DNA from: Chitinophaga rhizosphaerae | Lineage (GTDB): Bacteria > Bacteroidota > Bacteroidia > Chitinophagales > Chitinophagaceae | Direction: 5' to 3' | NCBI RefSeq assembly: GCF_003958645.1 | Contig: NZ_RXLO01000005.1 | Coordinates: 434,001-498,000 of the forward strand | DNA length: 64,000 nt | Shown here: positions 18,701 through 26,184 of the stretch, one piece after another | Position numbering within the stretch: position 1 is the first letter of the stretch | How the letters are laid out: each line of letters opens with the position of its first letter | Notes under the pieces: model-generated | Told to the model about the DNA's origin: nothing | Seen by the model: the letters and a program-made list of their open reading frames with translations, nothing else | Databases searched by the model: none | Program-made: the position numbers and the translations under genes

Positions 18701-19253
18701 GTACGAGTTCATCCTCGAGCAGAAAAACGACCTGGTGAACGCCAAGGAATCGCTGCTGGCAACGATCCAGGAAGTGGAATCCACAGCCAACCAGAAGTTC
18801 CTCGACACGTTCAACCAGGTGAAGGAAAACTTCATCCGCGTGTTCAAGGCGCTGTTTACCGAAGAAGACCAGTGCGATATGATCCTGAACGACCCCACCA
18901 ACCTGGCGGATACCGGCATCGAGATCATCGCCAAACCGAAAGGAAAACGCCCTGCGGCCATCACGCAGTTGTCGGGTGGAGAGAAGACCCTCACCGCCAC
19001 GGCGCTCCTGTTCGCCATTTACCTCATCAAGCCCGCGCCGTTCTGTATCCTCGATGAGGTGGACGCCCCGCTCGACGATGCCAACGTAGGCAAATTCACC
19101 AATATGATCCGCAAGTTCTCCGACAACTCGCAGTTCATCATCGTTACGCACAACAAGCAGACGATGGCGGCGGTAGACGTGATCTACGGGGTTACCATGC
19201 AGGAGCCGGGCGTGAGCAAACTGGTGCCGGTAGACTTCCGCAGTCTTAACTAG
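15723..19253 (+). CDS. smc: Chromosome segregation ATPase SMC
   Basis: Forms the ATP-gated ring that compacts and resolves the chromosome with ScpA/ScpB. I start at GTG 15723, which places the conserved RLKTLEIKGFKSFADK at the N-terminus; the frame stays open 90 bp further upstream but those codons do not look like SMC. The result is 1176 residues, the normal size. Walker A is GPNGCGKSN at about residues 31-39. Coiled coil runs from about 165 to 490, the hinge is around 500-660 (EGYPESIKFLKKNNEWNNKA onward), and the second coil ends near 1050. The signature QLSGGEKTLTATALLFA and Walker B FCILDEVDAPLDD close the head. scpA/scpB are not nearby. Confidence 0.95.
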   Translation: MRLKTLEIKGFKSFADKTVLHFDEGVTGVIGPNGCGKSNIIDSIRWVIGEHKISNLRSENQAGLVFNGSRTRSASGMAEVSLTFENNKNVLPTEFTTVTITRKFYKNGDSEYRLNDVACRLKDIHNLFLDTGVSTDSYAIIELGMVDDIIKDKENSRRRMLEQAAGISIYKTRKKEAKSKLDATEGDLNRIEDLLFEINNNLKTLESQAKKAERYYEIKKDYKEASIELAKAALEGFNITFRDLTEQQQQETDRKFALEAEISTDEAAVEQDKLHFVAKERELQVLQRSFNELVSTIRTKENDKNLASQQLTYLREREKGITDFLGSAEGQLNGLTESIAFTETQVTDEAEVFESMQDELETLQEMVDEKKQHFSEKKLHLENLRRDQQQWQRQQFEAEKKVAVADTSVQNLQRGIQQLQEEKTTRLAQIQQLEDEKTTLQDNLQTSKEELEDMIAFQEETKGKILTAQGEIEGLRDKLVDENRKLDSKKNEYDLLKSLVDSLEGYPESIKFLKKNNEWNNKAPILSDIFFCKEDYRTCIENLLEPYLNYYVVNNAEEAVQAIRLLDGNKKGKANFFILDQFNHQAGGLFTPPGTIPALDVVEIDEKYKGLGNYLLGKVFVSDDLASINFSELPEQDVLITEKSGRMHRGKYSMNGGSVGLFEGKKLGRAKNLEKLDAEIRELEGVVSSLKTKLQAKHDEVLGYNSQLNENKINAARERVNQLNNQLFGLQNRIENFHHMIETGNKRLAEMEGSLATNEQSISTVRDELDTLNDRVNSLHDSIVAAERASQEAEQQFNQANIQYNNQNLQHTRQQSKVQALKQELEFKRKQLTDLHAQIESNRRQLEDTAGNIAAAEDRLNTSEDGLLELFRRREEEEKAVNEKDQEYYNFRNHLQELESVLRSKQKTRDMLDQQLNQIKDKVNELKLQLASMKERLSVEFKVNLDEILDEDRTGTQTVEDLQANAERLKKRLENMGEINPTAIEAYTEMKKRYEFILEQKNDLVNAKESLLATIQEVESTANQKFLDTFNQVKENFIRVFKALFTEEDQCDMILNDPTNLADTGIEIIAKPKGKRPAAITQLSGGEKTLTATALLFAIYLIKPAPFCILDEVDAPLDDANVGKFTNMIRKFSDNSQFIIVTHNKQTMAAVDVIYGVTMQEPGVSKLVPVDFRSLN

Positions 19254-19374
19254 AAAAAACATCACATGCGATAGGGACGGGCGCGTCCGGAACGGGGCGC
19301 CTGTTTTCATGTAAATCACCCGTTTAACGGCTTTATCCGGCACAAAGATTGTGCGTAAGCACCAAACCTGGTAC

Positions 19375-20838
19375 ATGAACTTACAGCCGACAGAAGTATT
19401 GACGGAACAGGAAGTGGAAAAGGGCTTGCGGAAGGTAGTTTGGGACGGATTGTTTTCGGAAGCGATGACCACGCTGACCGGGGGCGCCTTCATCGTGGCG
19501 ATGGCCATCTTACTGGGGGCCAGCAACCTCCAGTTGGGTCTCATCGCGGCCTTGCCGACCATGGTGAACATGTTCCAGCTCATCGCGATCTGGCTGGTCA
19601 GGAAGTTCAATAACCGGCGCGCCATAACGGTAGCCGGCTCGGTACTGGCGCGGGTGCCGCTGGTGCTCATCGGCCTGGTGCCGGTCTTTTTCCCCGGGGT
19701 ACTTTCGATCGAACTGCTCATTCCCGTATTATTCTTTTATTATCTCTCCGGCGCGGTCGCCGGCGCCAGCTGGAATTCCTGGATGAAGGACCTGATCCCC
19801 GAAAACCGGCTGGGTACGTTTTTCGGGCAAAGGAGCGCCCTCATGCAATCGCTCAACGTGGTGCTGAGCCTGCTGCTGGCGCTGGGGTTGGATTATGTGA
19901 AGGGCTATTTCCCGGAAAGGGAAATGCAGAGTTACGGTTTGATGTTCGTACTGGCTGGAACGGCGGGCCTGATCGGTTCCTCCATGTTGGCGGGAACGCC
20001 GGAGCCAAAGAGGGTCCTGCCGCGGGAAAACGTGTTCGTCATGCTCCGCCGCCCGTTGCGCGACCCGAATTTCCGCCGGTTGCTCGTGTTCAACTCCGCC
20101 TGGGTGTTTGCCGTGAACATCGCCGCGCCGTTTTTCAACGTGTTCATGATGAAAAGCATGAACCTGCCGCTGTCGTACATCATCGGCTTTACGATCCTCA
20201 GCCAGGTGAGCAGTATCCTCACGATCCGCCTCTGGGGCCAGTTTGCGGACCGGTATAGCAACAAAACCATCATCGCCATCGGGGCACCGCTGTATATTAT
20301 CTGTTTGCTGGCATGGTGCTTTGTAGGGATTTGGTCGTTCCTCTGGCCGAACCTCGTGTTGCTGTCGCTCATTCATATTTTGATGGGTTTCTCGAACGCG
20401 GGGATCAATCTCAGCCTCACCAACATCGGCCTGAAACTAGCGCCCACGGCCGACGCCATCATTTATCTTTCCGCCAAGAACATCGTTACCGCCATCTTTT
20501 CCGCGCTGGCGCCGCTGGCCGGCGGTATCCTGGCCGACTATTTCACGGGCCGCCATTTGAAAGTGGACGCGGAGTGGGGAGGGCCCCGGTGGACGAAATC
20601 CCTGCACATCATCGAGCTGCAGGACTGGAACTTCCTCTTCCTGTTCGGCGCGCTGTTGGGTTTCATCGCCGTAAACCTGCTGGCGAAGGTGAAGGAGAAG
20701 GGCGAAGTGGAGAAAGACGTGGTGGTGCGGATCATGCGAAGCACCGTGCGCAACAACCTGAAAGAGAATTTCGTGGTAGGTAGTTTGATGAACGGATACT
20801 CGCAGTTGCGGGATGTATTCCGTAGAAAGTTTCTTTAA
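19375..20838 (+). CDS. MFS transporter
   Basis: A 487-residue protein with about 12 hydrophobic segments, for example LTGGAFIVAMAILLGAS, TVAGSVLARVPLVLIGLVPV and VLLSLIHILMGFSNAGI, and a central loop rich in charged residues (GTPEPKRVLPRENVFVML). The family is the major facilitator superfamily. The substrate cannot be inferred, and no neighbouring enzyme suggests one. ATG 19375 is preferred; an in-frame GTG at 19351 would add 8 residues. The C-terminus (RSTVRNNLKENFVVGSL) is cytosolic and basic. Confidence 0.8.
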   Translation: MNLQPTEVLTEQEVEKGLRKVVWDGLFSEAMTTLTGGAFIVAMAILLGASNLQLGLIAALPTMVNMFQLIAIWLVRKFNNRRAITVAGSVLARVPLVLIGLVPVFFPGVLSIELLIPVLFFYYLSGAVAGASWNSWMKDLIPENRLGTFFGQRSALMQSLNVVLSLLLALGLDYVKGYFPEREMQSYGLMFVLAGTAGLIGSSMLAGTPEPKRVLPRENVFVMLRRPLRDPNFRRLLVFNSAWVFAVNIAAPFFNVFMMKSMNLPLSYIIGFTILSQVSSILTIRLWGQFADRYSNKTIIAIGAPLYIICLLAWCFVGIWSFLWPNLVLLSLIHILMGFSNAGINLSLTNIGLKLAPTADAIIYLSAKNIVTAIFSALAPLAGGILADYFTGRHLKVDAEWGGPRWTKSLHIIELQDWNFLFLFGALLGFIAVNLLAKVKEKGEVEKDVVVRIMRSTVRNNLKENFVVGSLMNGYSQLRDVFRRKFL

Positions 20839-20892
20839 TATATTTACAGCATCCGTGAATTTTGAATGTCCGGATGTAAAATCCCCGTTTGT

Positions 20893-21621
20893 ATGAGATA
20901 TTTGCTACCTGTTTGTATGTTATTCGCTTCCTGCGGTGGTGCCAGCGCGTCCGGCAAGGTTGTTGATTTGCCCCCTTATCCCATCGCTGCCGACAAAGCC
21001 GTGTTATTCCTGGACAGTTATTGCGCCGGGCAGGATTCCACGGGATTCGGTGCCTTTTTCGATCAATGGAGCAACGCGTTGCAGCCGAATACCGGTTTCA
21101 GCAGCGAAAAGGAGAAAGCCGCCTATGAAGTTTTTGCACTGGTGTTCCGGCCGGATAAAGTGGAAAGCCTGGGCGAATGGGAGCCCGGTGGTAAAGGTAT
21201 CTATACCGGCCAGCCATACGTCGTGCTCCCGAAGGAACTGGCGATCGAAGTGGAGGGAACGCCCGACACGCTGCGCGATTTCCGGCCCGCAGTGGCCCAA
21301 AGCGCCGGAAAGCCCCTGTATCTGACCGCCGCATACGACTCGGTGCTGCCGCGATTCCTGCAAGGGAAATCAGAAAAACCGGTTACCAGCGAGTCCCTCG
21401 GCCGCGGAGAATGGCTGCGGAAATGGGTGCTGGTGATCACAAAGCACAACGAAGGCTGGTATGTCATCAGTCATCCCCTCGTGAACCGGATCCAATTCGA
21501 CAAATCCCTCCAGCGGGCGACCATCCATTTCCGGTTGGGATACCAGTTCGGGGAGGCCGTGGCCGTTAAGAAAGGAGAGGCGTGGGAACTGGAAAGCTCC
21601 CAGGCTACGGCGATCGAATAA
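20893..21621 (+). CDS. Hypothetical lipoprotein
   Basis: 242 residues starting MRYLLPVCMLFASCGG, a short lipoprotein signal with a lipobox (LFAS then Cys, about residue 14). The mature part has no motif I recognise; it contains acidic and aromatic segments (LFLDSYCAGQDSTGFGAFFDQW) and ends in a strand-rich region (QRATIHFRLGYQFGEAVAVK). It lies 54 bp after the MFS gene in the same direction and may share its transcript. ATG 20893 is chosen over an upstream in-frame ATG because it gives a proper signal peptide. Confidence 0.65.
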   Translation: MRYLLPVCMLFASCGGASASGKVVDLPPYPIAADKAVLFLDSYCAGQDSTGFGAFFDQWSNALQPNTGFSSEKEKAAYEVFALVFRPDKVESLGEWEPGGKGIYTGQPYVVLPKELAIEVEGTPDTLRDFRPAVAQSAGKPLYLTAAYDSVLPRFLQGKSEKPVTSESLGRGEWLRKWVLVITKHNEGWYVISHPLVNRIQFDKSLQRATIHFRLGYQFGEAVAVKKGEAWELESSQATAIE

Positions 21622-21698
21622 TTCGTCGAACCACTTGCCGCTGGTCAAGATTTACATCGTTTTTGCCCTTCCAAATCTTATTTTAGCCCCCGCAAATT

Positions 21699-21728
21699 TT
21701 TGACTTCCGGGCAGGATTTGTATATTTT
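21699..21728 (+). promoter_or_regulatory. Likely promoter of the PVC-type dehydrogenase gene
   Basis: TTTG (21699-21702), an 18-bp spacer, then TATATTTT (21721-21728), seven of eight positions of the Bacteroidota -7 box TAnnTTTG. It ends 26 bp before the ATG. Confidence 0.45.
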
Positions 21729-21754
21729 CGACGCAATACAATCGATTTCAAAGC

Positions 21755-24046
21755 ATGAAGGGAGGCTTTAGCACCAGGAAACTGACTTATCTCGGGGGAT
21801 TACTCGCGCTGTGGGCGCTCGCCGCCTGCCAGCCCGCAGGCAAAGGCGCGAAACAAGACTCGCTCGCCATGCGGAAGGATTTCGCGGAAAGCCCCGTGCT
21901 CTCTCCCGAAGATGCCCTCCGTTCCTTCCGGCTCGAAGCAGGCTTCACCATCCAGTCCGTTGCCGCCGAACCACAGGTCGTAGTGCCCGTTGCCATGACG
22001 TTCGACCGCCACGGCCGTATGTGGGTCGCGGAAATGACCGGCTATATGCCAGACACCGCCGGCACCGGCGAAAACGTTCCCAACGGAAAGATCGTTATCC
22101 TTGAAGATACCAACGGCGACGGCCGTGCAGACACCCGCACCGTGTTCCTCGACTCCCTCATCCTCCCGCGCGCCCTCGCCATCGTCGGCAACGGCCTGCT
22201 GGTTGCCGAGCCCCCGCGCCTGTGGTACGTCGAAATCGATAACGACAAACCCGGCCGCAAAACCCTCGTCGATTCCCTGTACACCGAAGGCGGCAACGTG
22301 GAACACCAGCCCAATGGCCTTCTCCGCGCTATGGACAACTGGATCTATTCCGCCAAATCCGCCAAACGCTATCGCCTCGAAAACGGGAAATGGCGGAAAG
22401 AGGAAACCCATTTCCGCGGGCAATGGGGCATCACGCAAGACAGCGAGGGCCGGCTCTTCTACAATAACAACTCCGAAAACCTGCTGGGCGATTATTTTCC
22501 CCCGGGCCTCGGCCGCAATAATCCCAACCAGCGCCGGGTGGAAGGGTACGACGAGAACATCGTCCCCGATAACCGTACCTATCCCGTCCGCCCCACGCCG
22601 GGCGTCAACCGCGGATATATGAAAGGCGTGCTGGACGACAGTCTCCGCCTCGTCAACTTCACCGCGGCCTGCGGCCCCGTGATTTACCGCGACCCGCTTT
22701 TCGGCGCTGCATTTCTGAACAACGCCTTCGTGGCCGAGCCTTCCGCGAACCTCATCAAACGTAACATCCTCAACGATAGCGGCTATTTCGTGAAAGGCAA
22801 ACAGGCCTACGCCGGGCGCGAATTCCTGGCCAGCACCGACGAGCGTTTCCGCCCCGTAAACCTTTACCTTGGTCCGGACGGGGCGCTGTATGTGTTAGAC
22901 ATGTACCGCGGCATCATCCAGCATAAAACTTACCTCACGCCTTACCTGAAAAACGAGATCGGGATGCGCGGGCTCACCGATCCGCTGAACTGCGGCCGCA
23001 TCTACCGCATCATTCCCGAAAATTCGAAACCGGAAACCTTCAAAATAGGCGATACGCCGGCAGATTGGGTAAAGGCGCTGAAGCATGAGAACGGATGGGT
23101 GCGCGACCTCGCGCAACAATTGATCGTGGACGGACAGCAGGAAGCGCTTGTTCCGCAATTGCGTGAAATATTGCGTTCTAATAATGATTACAGCCGGCAA
23201 CACGCGCTCTGGGCCCTGGAAGGCCTCCACGCGCTTACGGCGGAAGATGTGCTGCCATTGCTCGATACAACGAAAGCTGCCTTGTGCCGCCAGGCGCTAT
23301 CGGTTTTGCCATCGGTGCTGAACAAATCCAATATGCAGCATCTCCTTCCGAAAATCACGGATGCCGCCACTGCGAAAGCAACCGCGCCGGTTGCGGCATG
23401 GATCCTCCCGTTTGTCGCGAAGATAGACCCGTCGGCCGCAAAAGCCGTCCTGACAAGCATCTGGCAACGTTATCCCAACGATAAAGTTATCGCGGACGCG
23501 GTCATCAGCAATGCGAAAGACAAAGAAACCGAACTGCTGTCTGCCATCAAAACCTGGAACGCCGATACCAACCTGGTCATCCGCCGCCGGTTGGAAAAGG
23601 TGCTGGTCGATATCTCCAACCACCGTAAGGCACGGCTGGATGAAGCCCTCGTCCGCGAATTCCCCCGCGGCAACCTGCTCTTCAAAACCATCTGCCAAAC
23701 CTGCCATGGCGCAGACGGCGAAGGCATCCAATCCCTCGCGCCGCCGCTCAATCACTCCGAGATCGTGACCGGGAAAAAGGAACGCCTCATCGCCATCGTG
23801 CTATACGGCCTCACCGGGCCCGTACAGGTCAACGGTAAAGTGTACAAATCCCCCGAGATCAACGGCGACATGCCGGGCATCGCCAGCAACGACGAGTTCT
23901 CCGACGCAGACATCGCGCAACTGATGAGCTTCCTGCGCAACGCGTGGAGCAACAAGGCCGATAAGGTCTCCGAGAGCGAGGTGCAGGCCGTCCGCAAAAA
24001 ATACAAAGGCCGCCAGAAATCGTTTACGATGGAGGAGCTGAAGTAA
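21755..24046 (+). CDS. PVC-type membrane-bound dehydrogenase with C-terminal cytochrome c domain (lipoprotein)
   Basis: 763 residues with a lipoprotein signal (lipobox ALAA then Cys, about residue 25). The first half is a propeller-like domain related to sugar/aldose dehydrogenases (VAMTFDRHGRMWVAEMTGYM near 77, VILEDTNGDGRADTRTVFLD near 115, LGPDGALYVLDMYRGIIQH near 375). A HEAT-like helical stretch follows (about 430-620). The C-terminal cytochrome c domain binds haem through CQTCH (about residue 650), with a candidate Met ligand in NGDMPGIASNDEFSD. Substrate unknown. Such proteins act in the cell envelope, passing electrons to a cytochrome. It is convergent with the SDR gene, 6 bp between stops. 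Confidence 0.82.
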   Translation: MKGGFSTRKLTYLGGLLALWALAACQPAGKGAKQDSLAMRKDFAESPVLSPEDALRSFRLEAGFTIQSVAAEPQVVVPVAMTFDRHGRMWVAEMTGYMPDTAGTGENVPNGKIVILEDTNGDGRADTRTVFLDSLILPRALAIVGNGLLVAEPPRLWYVEIDNDKPGRKTLVDSLYTEGGNVEHQPNGLLRAMDNWIYSAKSAKRYRLENGKWRKEETHFRGQWGITQDSEGRLFYNNNSENLLGDYFPPGLGRNNPNQRRVEGYDENIVPDNRTYPVRPTPGVNRGYMKGVLDDSLRLVNFTAACGPVIYRDPLFGAAFLNNAFVAEPSANLIKRNILNDSGYFVKGKQAYAGREFLASTDERFRPVNLYLGPDGALYVLDMYRGIIQHKTYLTPYLKNEIGMRGLTDPLNCGRIYRIIPENSKPETFKIGDTPADWVKALKHENGWVRDLAQQLIVDGQQEALVPQLREILRSNNDYSRQHALWALEGLHALTAEDVLPLLDTTKAALCRQALSVLPSVLNKSNMQHLLPKITDAATAKATAPVAAWILPFVAKIDPSAAKAVLTSIWQRYPNDKVIADAVISNAKDKETELLSAIKTWNADTNLVIRRRLEKVLVDISNHRKARLDEALVREFPRGNLLFKTICQTCHGADGEGIQSLAPPLNHSEIVTGKKERLIAIVLYGLTGPVQVNGKVYKSPEINGDMPGIASNDEFSDADIAQLMSFLRNAWSNKADKVSESEVQAVRKKYKGRQKSFTMEELK

Positions 24047-24052
24047 TTTTTT

Positions 24053-24724
24053 CTACAGTGCGAAATGCTTTCCGGTAGCCACATTCCGGAATTCCCCGCT
24101 TTCCTTTTGCGCGAAAATGATGTCGAGGATCCCCGCGGCGGAGGCTTCCGGCAACAACGGCGCCTGATCGCCGCCGAGTTTGGTGCGCACCCAGCCCGGA
24201 TGTACCGCAGTCACCGTTATTTTCTTTTCCGTCAACCGCTGCGCCAGCATTTTCGTGTAAATATTCACCGCGCCTTTCGACATCCGGTAAGCCGGGCCGT
24301 TCATGGCGATTTCGGTGAGCAATGACATGTCCGTCGAAATGTTGATGACCTGTCCGCCGGGAGGCACCAGCCCGATCACGGCTTCGGTAAAAAACACCAG
24401 CCCGGTAACGTTGGTGGAGAAGGTGTTTTCGAAAGATGTTCTTTCCGGAACGGTTTCGAATACGTCGTCGGCCACGCCTGCATTGTTGATAAGCAGATCG
24501 ATATAGGTAGACATGCCGGCGAGGGATTGCCTGCAGGCTTCGATGCTGGCCGGATCGCGGACGTCGAGCTGGAGGCAGAAGAATTGCGGATGGCTCAGTG
24601 CGTCGATATATCCCGACCGTGATGTGCCGATCACACGGTATCCCTGGCCGAGGAGCCTGGCGGAAAGTGCGAGGCCGATGCCGGTGTTGGCGCCGGTGAT
24701 GAGAGCTGTGTTGGGTCGCTTCAT
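24053..24724 (-). CDS. Short-chain dehydrogenase/reductase
   Basis: 223 residues, classical SDR. Cofactor motif ITGANTGIGLA (TGxxxGIG) starts near residue 9, LLINNAGVADD (NNAG) near 80, the catalytic Ser is in ISTDMSLLTEIA near 135, and YRMSKGAVN supplies Tyr and Lys (YxxxK) near 148. The ending FRNVATGKHFAL is compatible with the family. Substrate unknown. The start is ATG 24724 (MKRPNTALITG); an in-frame codon 18 bp upstream is less likely. A TAATTTTG box lies 15 nt before the ATG. Confidence 0.88.
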   Translation of the reverse strand: MKRPNTALITGANTGIGLALSARLLGQGYRVIGTSRSGYIDALSHPQFFCLQLDVRDPASIEACRQSLAGMSTYIDLLINNAGVADDVFETVPERTSFENTFSTNVTGLVFFTEAVIGLVPPGGQVINISTDMSLLTEIAMNGPAYRMSKGAVNIYTKMLAQRLTEKKITVTAVHPGWVRTKLGGDQAPLLPEASAAGILDIIFAQKESGEFRNVATGKHFAL

Positions 24725-24739
24725 GAGAGAGTTTTGCCG

Positions 24740-24747
24740 CAAAATTA
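24740..24747 (-). promoter_or_regulatory. -7-type box of the SDR gene
   Basis: TAATTTTG read leftward, an exact TAnnTTTG match, 15 nt before the ATG. No matching -33 element seen. Confidence 0.4.
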
Positions 24748-24912
24748 TCCTGCAGCCGGGGCCGCGGCATACGCAGCAGCGCGTAATTTTCGGGGAGGCG
24801 TTGCCTAAGTACCATTACTACCACATAAGCATGTGATACGTACCCTGCTAAACCATGCATTTCCAACGCCTGATGAGTAATTTCGTCCTTTAACCTCAAA
24901 ATGCCATATAGT

Positions 24913-25548
24913 ATGAAGATCAGGCTGGGAATTGCCGATGCCCACCCCGTGATCGGCAAGGGGATCGCGGCCATGCTTGCCCCACATCCGCATATCGAGA
25001 CGGTTTTCTCGTTGACGGACTGGCGCGACCTGGGCGCCGAACTGAGCCGTGTGCCAGTTGACATTCTCCTGCTCGATCTCCACATGCCCGAACAGAACGT
25101 GGCAGGATTGTGCAAGATGCTGCGGAGGGATTTCCCGGAATGCCGTATCGTGGGCATGTCTGCCACTCAGGAAACCGTGGAGGTAAAGCAGGTCATGCGG
25201 GCCGGGGCGGCCGGTTACTTATTGAAAAGCATGGACGAAGAAGGACTGCTGGCCGCGCTGGAAGCGGTTTTCGAAGGGAAACAGTATATCGATACCAAAG
25301 TAAGGGCGATGTTGCTGGAAGACCTGTTCCAGCACAAAAAGCGATTGCGGAAGAAGGATGTGCTGACGCGGCGCGAAACGGAGATACTGGAACTGATCGC
25401 CCGGGAATTCAGCAGCCGCGAAATCGCGGACAAGCTGTTTGTCAGCCTGCGGACCGTCGATACCCACCGTTTCAACATCATACAGAAATTGCAGGTAAAG
25501 AACGCCGCAGGACTGATCAAGGAAGCTTACAAGCGCGGGCTTGTGTAA
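24913..25548 (+). CDS. NarL/FixJ family response regulator
   Basis: 211 residues. The receiver domain (1-120) has the acidic pocket AD near residue 8, the phospho-acceptor Asp in ILLLDLHMPEQ (about residue 55), the switch region GMSATQETVEV and Lys in GAAGYLLKSMDEEGL (about 105). A LuxR-type helix-turn-helix follows (LTRRETEILELIAREFSSRE, then RTVDTHRFNIIQKL). No histidine kinase is encoded in the window, so it is an orphan here. I use ATG 24913 (MKIRLGIADA); an ATG 12 bp upstream is possible. Its stop is 2 bp from the stop of the convergent DUF192 gene. Confidence 0.9.
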   Translation: MKIRLGIADAHPVIGKGIAAMLAPHPHIETVFSLTDWRDLGAELSRVPVDILLLDLHMPEQNVAGLCKMLRRDFPECRIVGMSATQETVEVKQVMRAGAAGYLLKSMDEEGLLAALEAVFEGKQYIDTKVRAMLLEDLFQHKKRLRKKDVLTRRETEILELIAREFSSREIADKLFVSLRTVDTHRFNIIQKLQVKNAAGLIKEAYKRGLV

Positions 25549-25550
25549 AT

Positions 25551-26096
25551 TTATTTCAGTTTGGTGAATGCGATTTTGTCGCCCACCTGCACATGATATT
25601 TGTCGGAGAACCCGGCGTTGGTTTCTACCACATATTGCGCCGGTTTGAGGGACGGAACGCCGTCTTCGCTGAGCGGAGTGGTGTATTTACGGATGGAGAC
25701 GATTTCTTTATTGGCATCTACATACATGATATCCAGCGAAATGTAGGTGTTTTTCATCCAGAACGATTGTTCGGAGGCGGCTTCGAAAATGAACAGCATG
25801 CCTTGCGTGTCTTGCATGGATTTGCGGTTCATGAGGCCGAGGGCGCGCTCTTCGTCTGTCTGTGCCAGTTCGATATCGATGGTTTTGATCGTATCGCCTT
25901 TTGCTTTGCTGATGAAAGACAGTTCGCCTTCCTTGGTGAACACCGGGCCATCGTCTGCCGCGGGTGTATTGGCGGTGGGGGAGGTGGCAGTGTCTGTAGT
26001 AGCGGAGGCGTTATCGCCCTGTTGCCCGCCTTTCGGCTGGCAGGCGGCCAGGTACATAGCGCCCGCGAGGGCCAGTACCAGGTTGAGTTGCTTCAT
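25551..26096 (-). CDS. DUF192 domain lipoprotein
   Basis: 181 residues: lipoprotein signal (MKQLNLVLALAGAMYLAACQ), a low-complexity Ala/Thr/Gly linker (about 20-50), then a DUF192 domain with ALGLMNRKSMQDTQGMLFIF, SFWMKNTYISLDIMYVD and QYVVETNAGFSDKYHVQVGD, all family hallmarks. The function of DUF192 is not established. The ATG at 26096 is chosen because it begins the signal peptide; the frame extends upstream without one. mqnE lies upstream but a terminator separates the two. Confidence 0.88.
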   Translation of the reverse strand: MKQLNLVLALAGAMYLAACQPKGGQQGDNASATTDTATSPTANTPAADDGPVFTKEGELSFISKAKGDTIKTIDIELAQTDEERALGLMNRKSMQDTQGMLFIFEAASEQSFWMKNTYISLDIMYVDANKEIVSIRKYTTPLSEDGVPSLKPAQYVVETNAGFSDKYHVQVGDKIAFTKLK

Positions 26097-26133
26097 TTTA
26101 CGGATTTTTAGAGGTTTGAAGGTAGTAAAAAAG

Positions 26134-26166
26134 CAAAAGAGGAAAAGCGATGCCTTTCCTCTTTTG
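26134..26166 (-). terminator. Intrinsic terminator of mqnE
   Basis: CAAAAGAGGAAA (26134-26145) pairs perfectly over 12 bp with TTTCCTCTTTTG (26155-26166), loop of 9 nt. Read leftward it is followed by GCTTTTTTAC, a good U-tract, 19 bp past the mqnE stop. Confidence 0.85.
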
Positions 26167-26184
26167 GAAATATTAACAGTTCTG

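Noticed and set aside
19275..19312. A hairpin after smc (GGCGC/GCGCC) ahead of a short T-run.
   Set aside because: The stem is short with alternative pairings and the T-run is weak, so I did not call it a terminator.
24024..25166. A leftward open frame overlapping the SDR and the response regulator.
   Set aside because: It covers two well-supported genes in other frames; its protein has no recognisable features.
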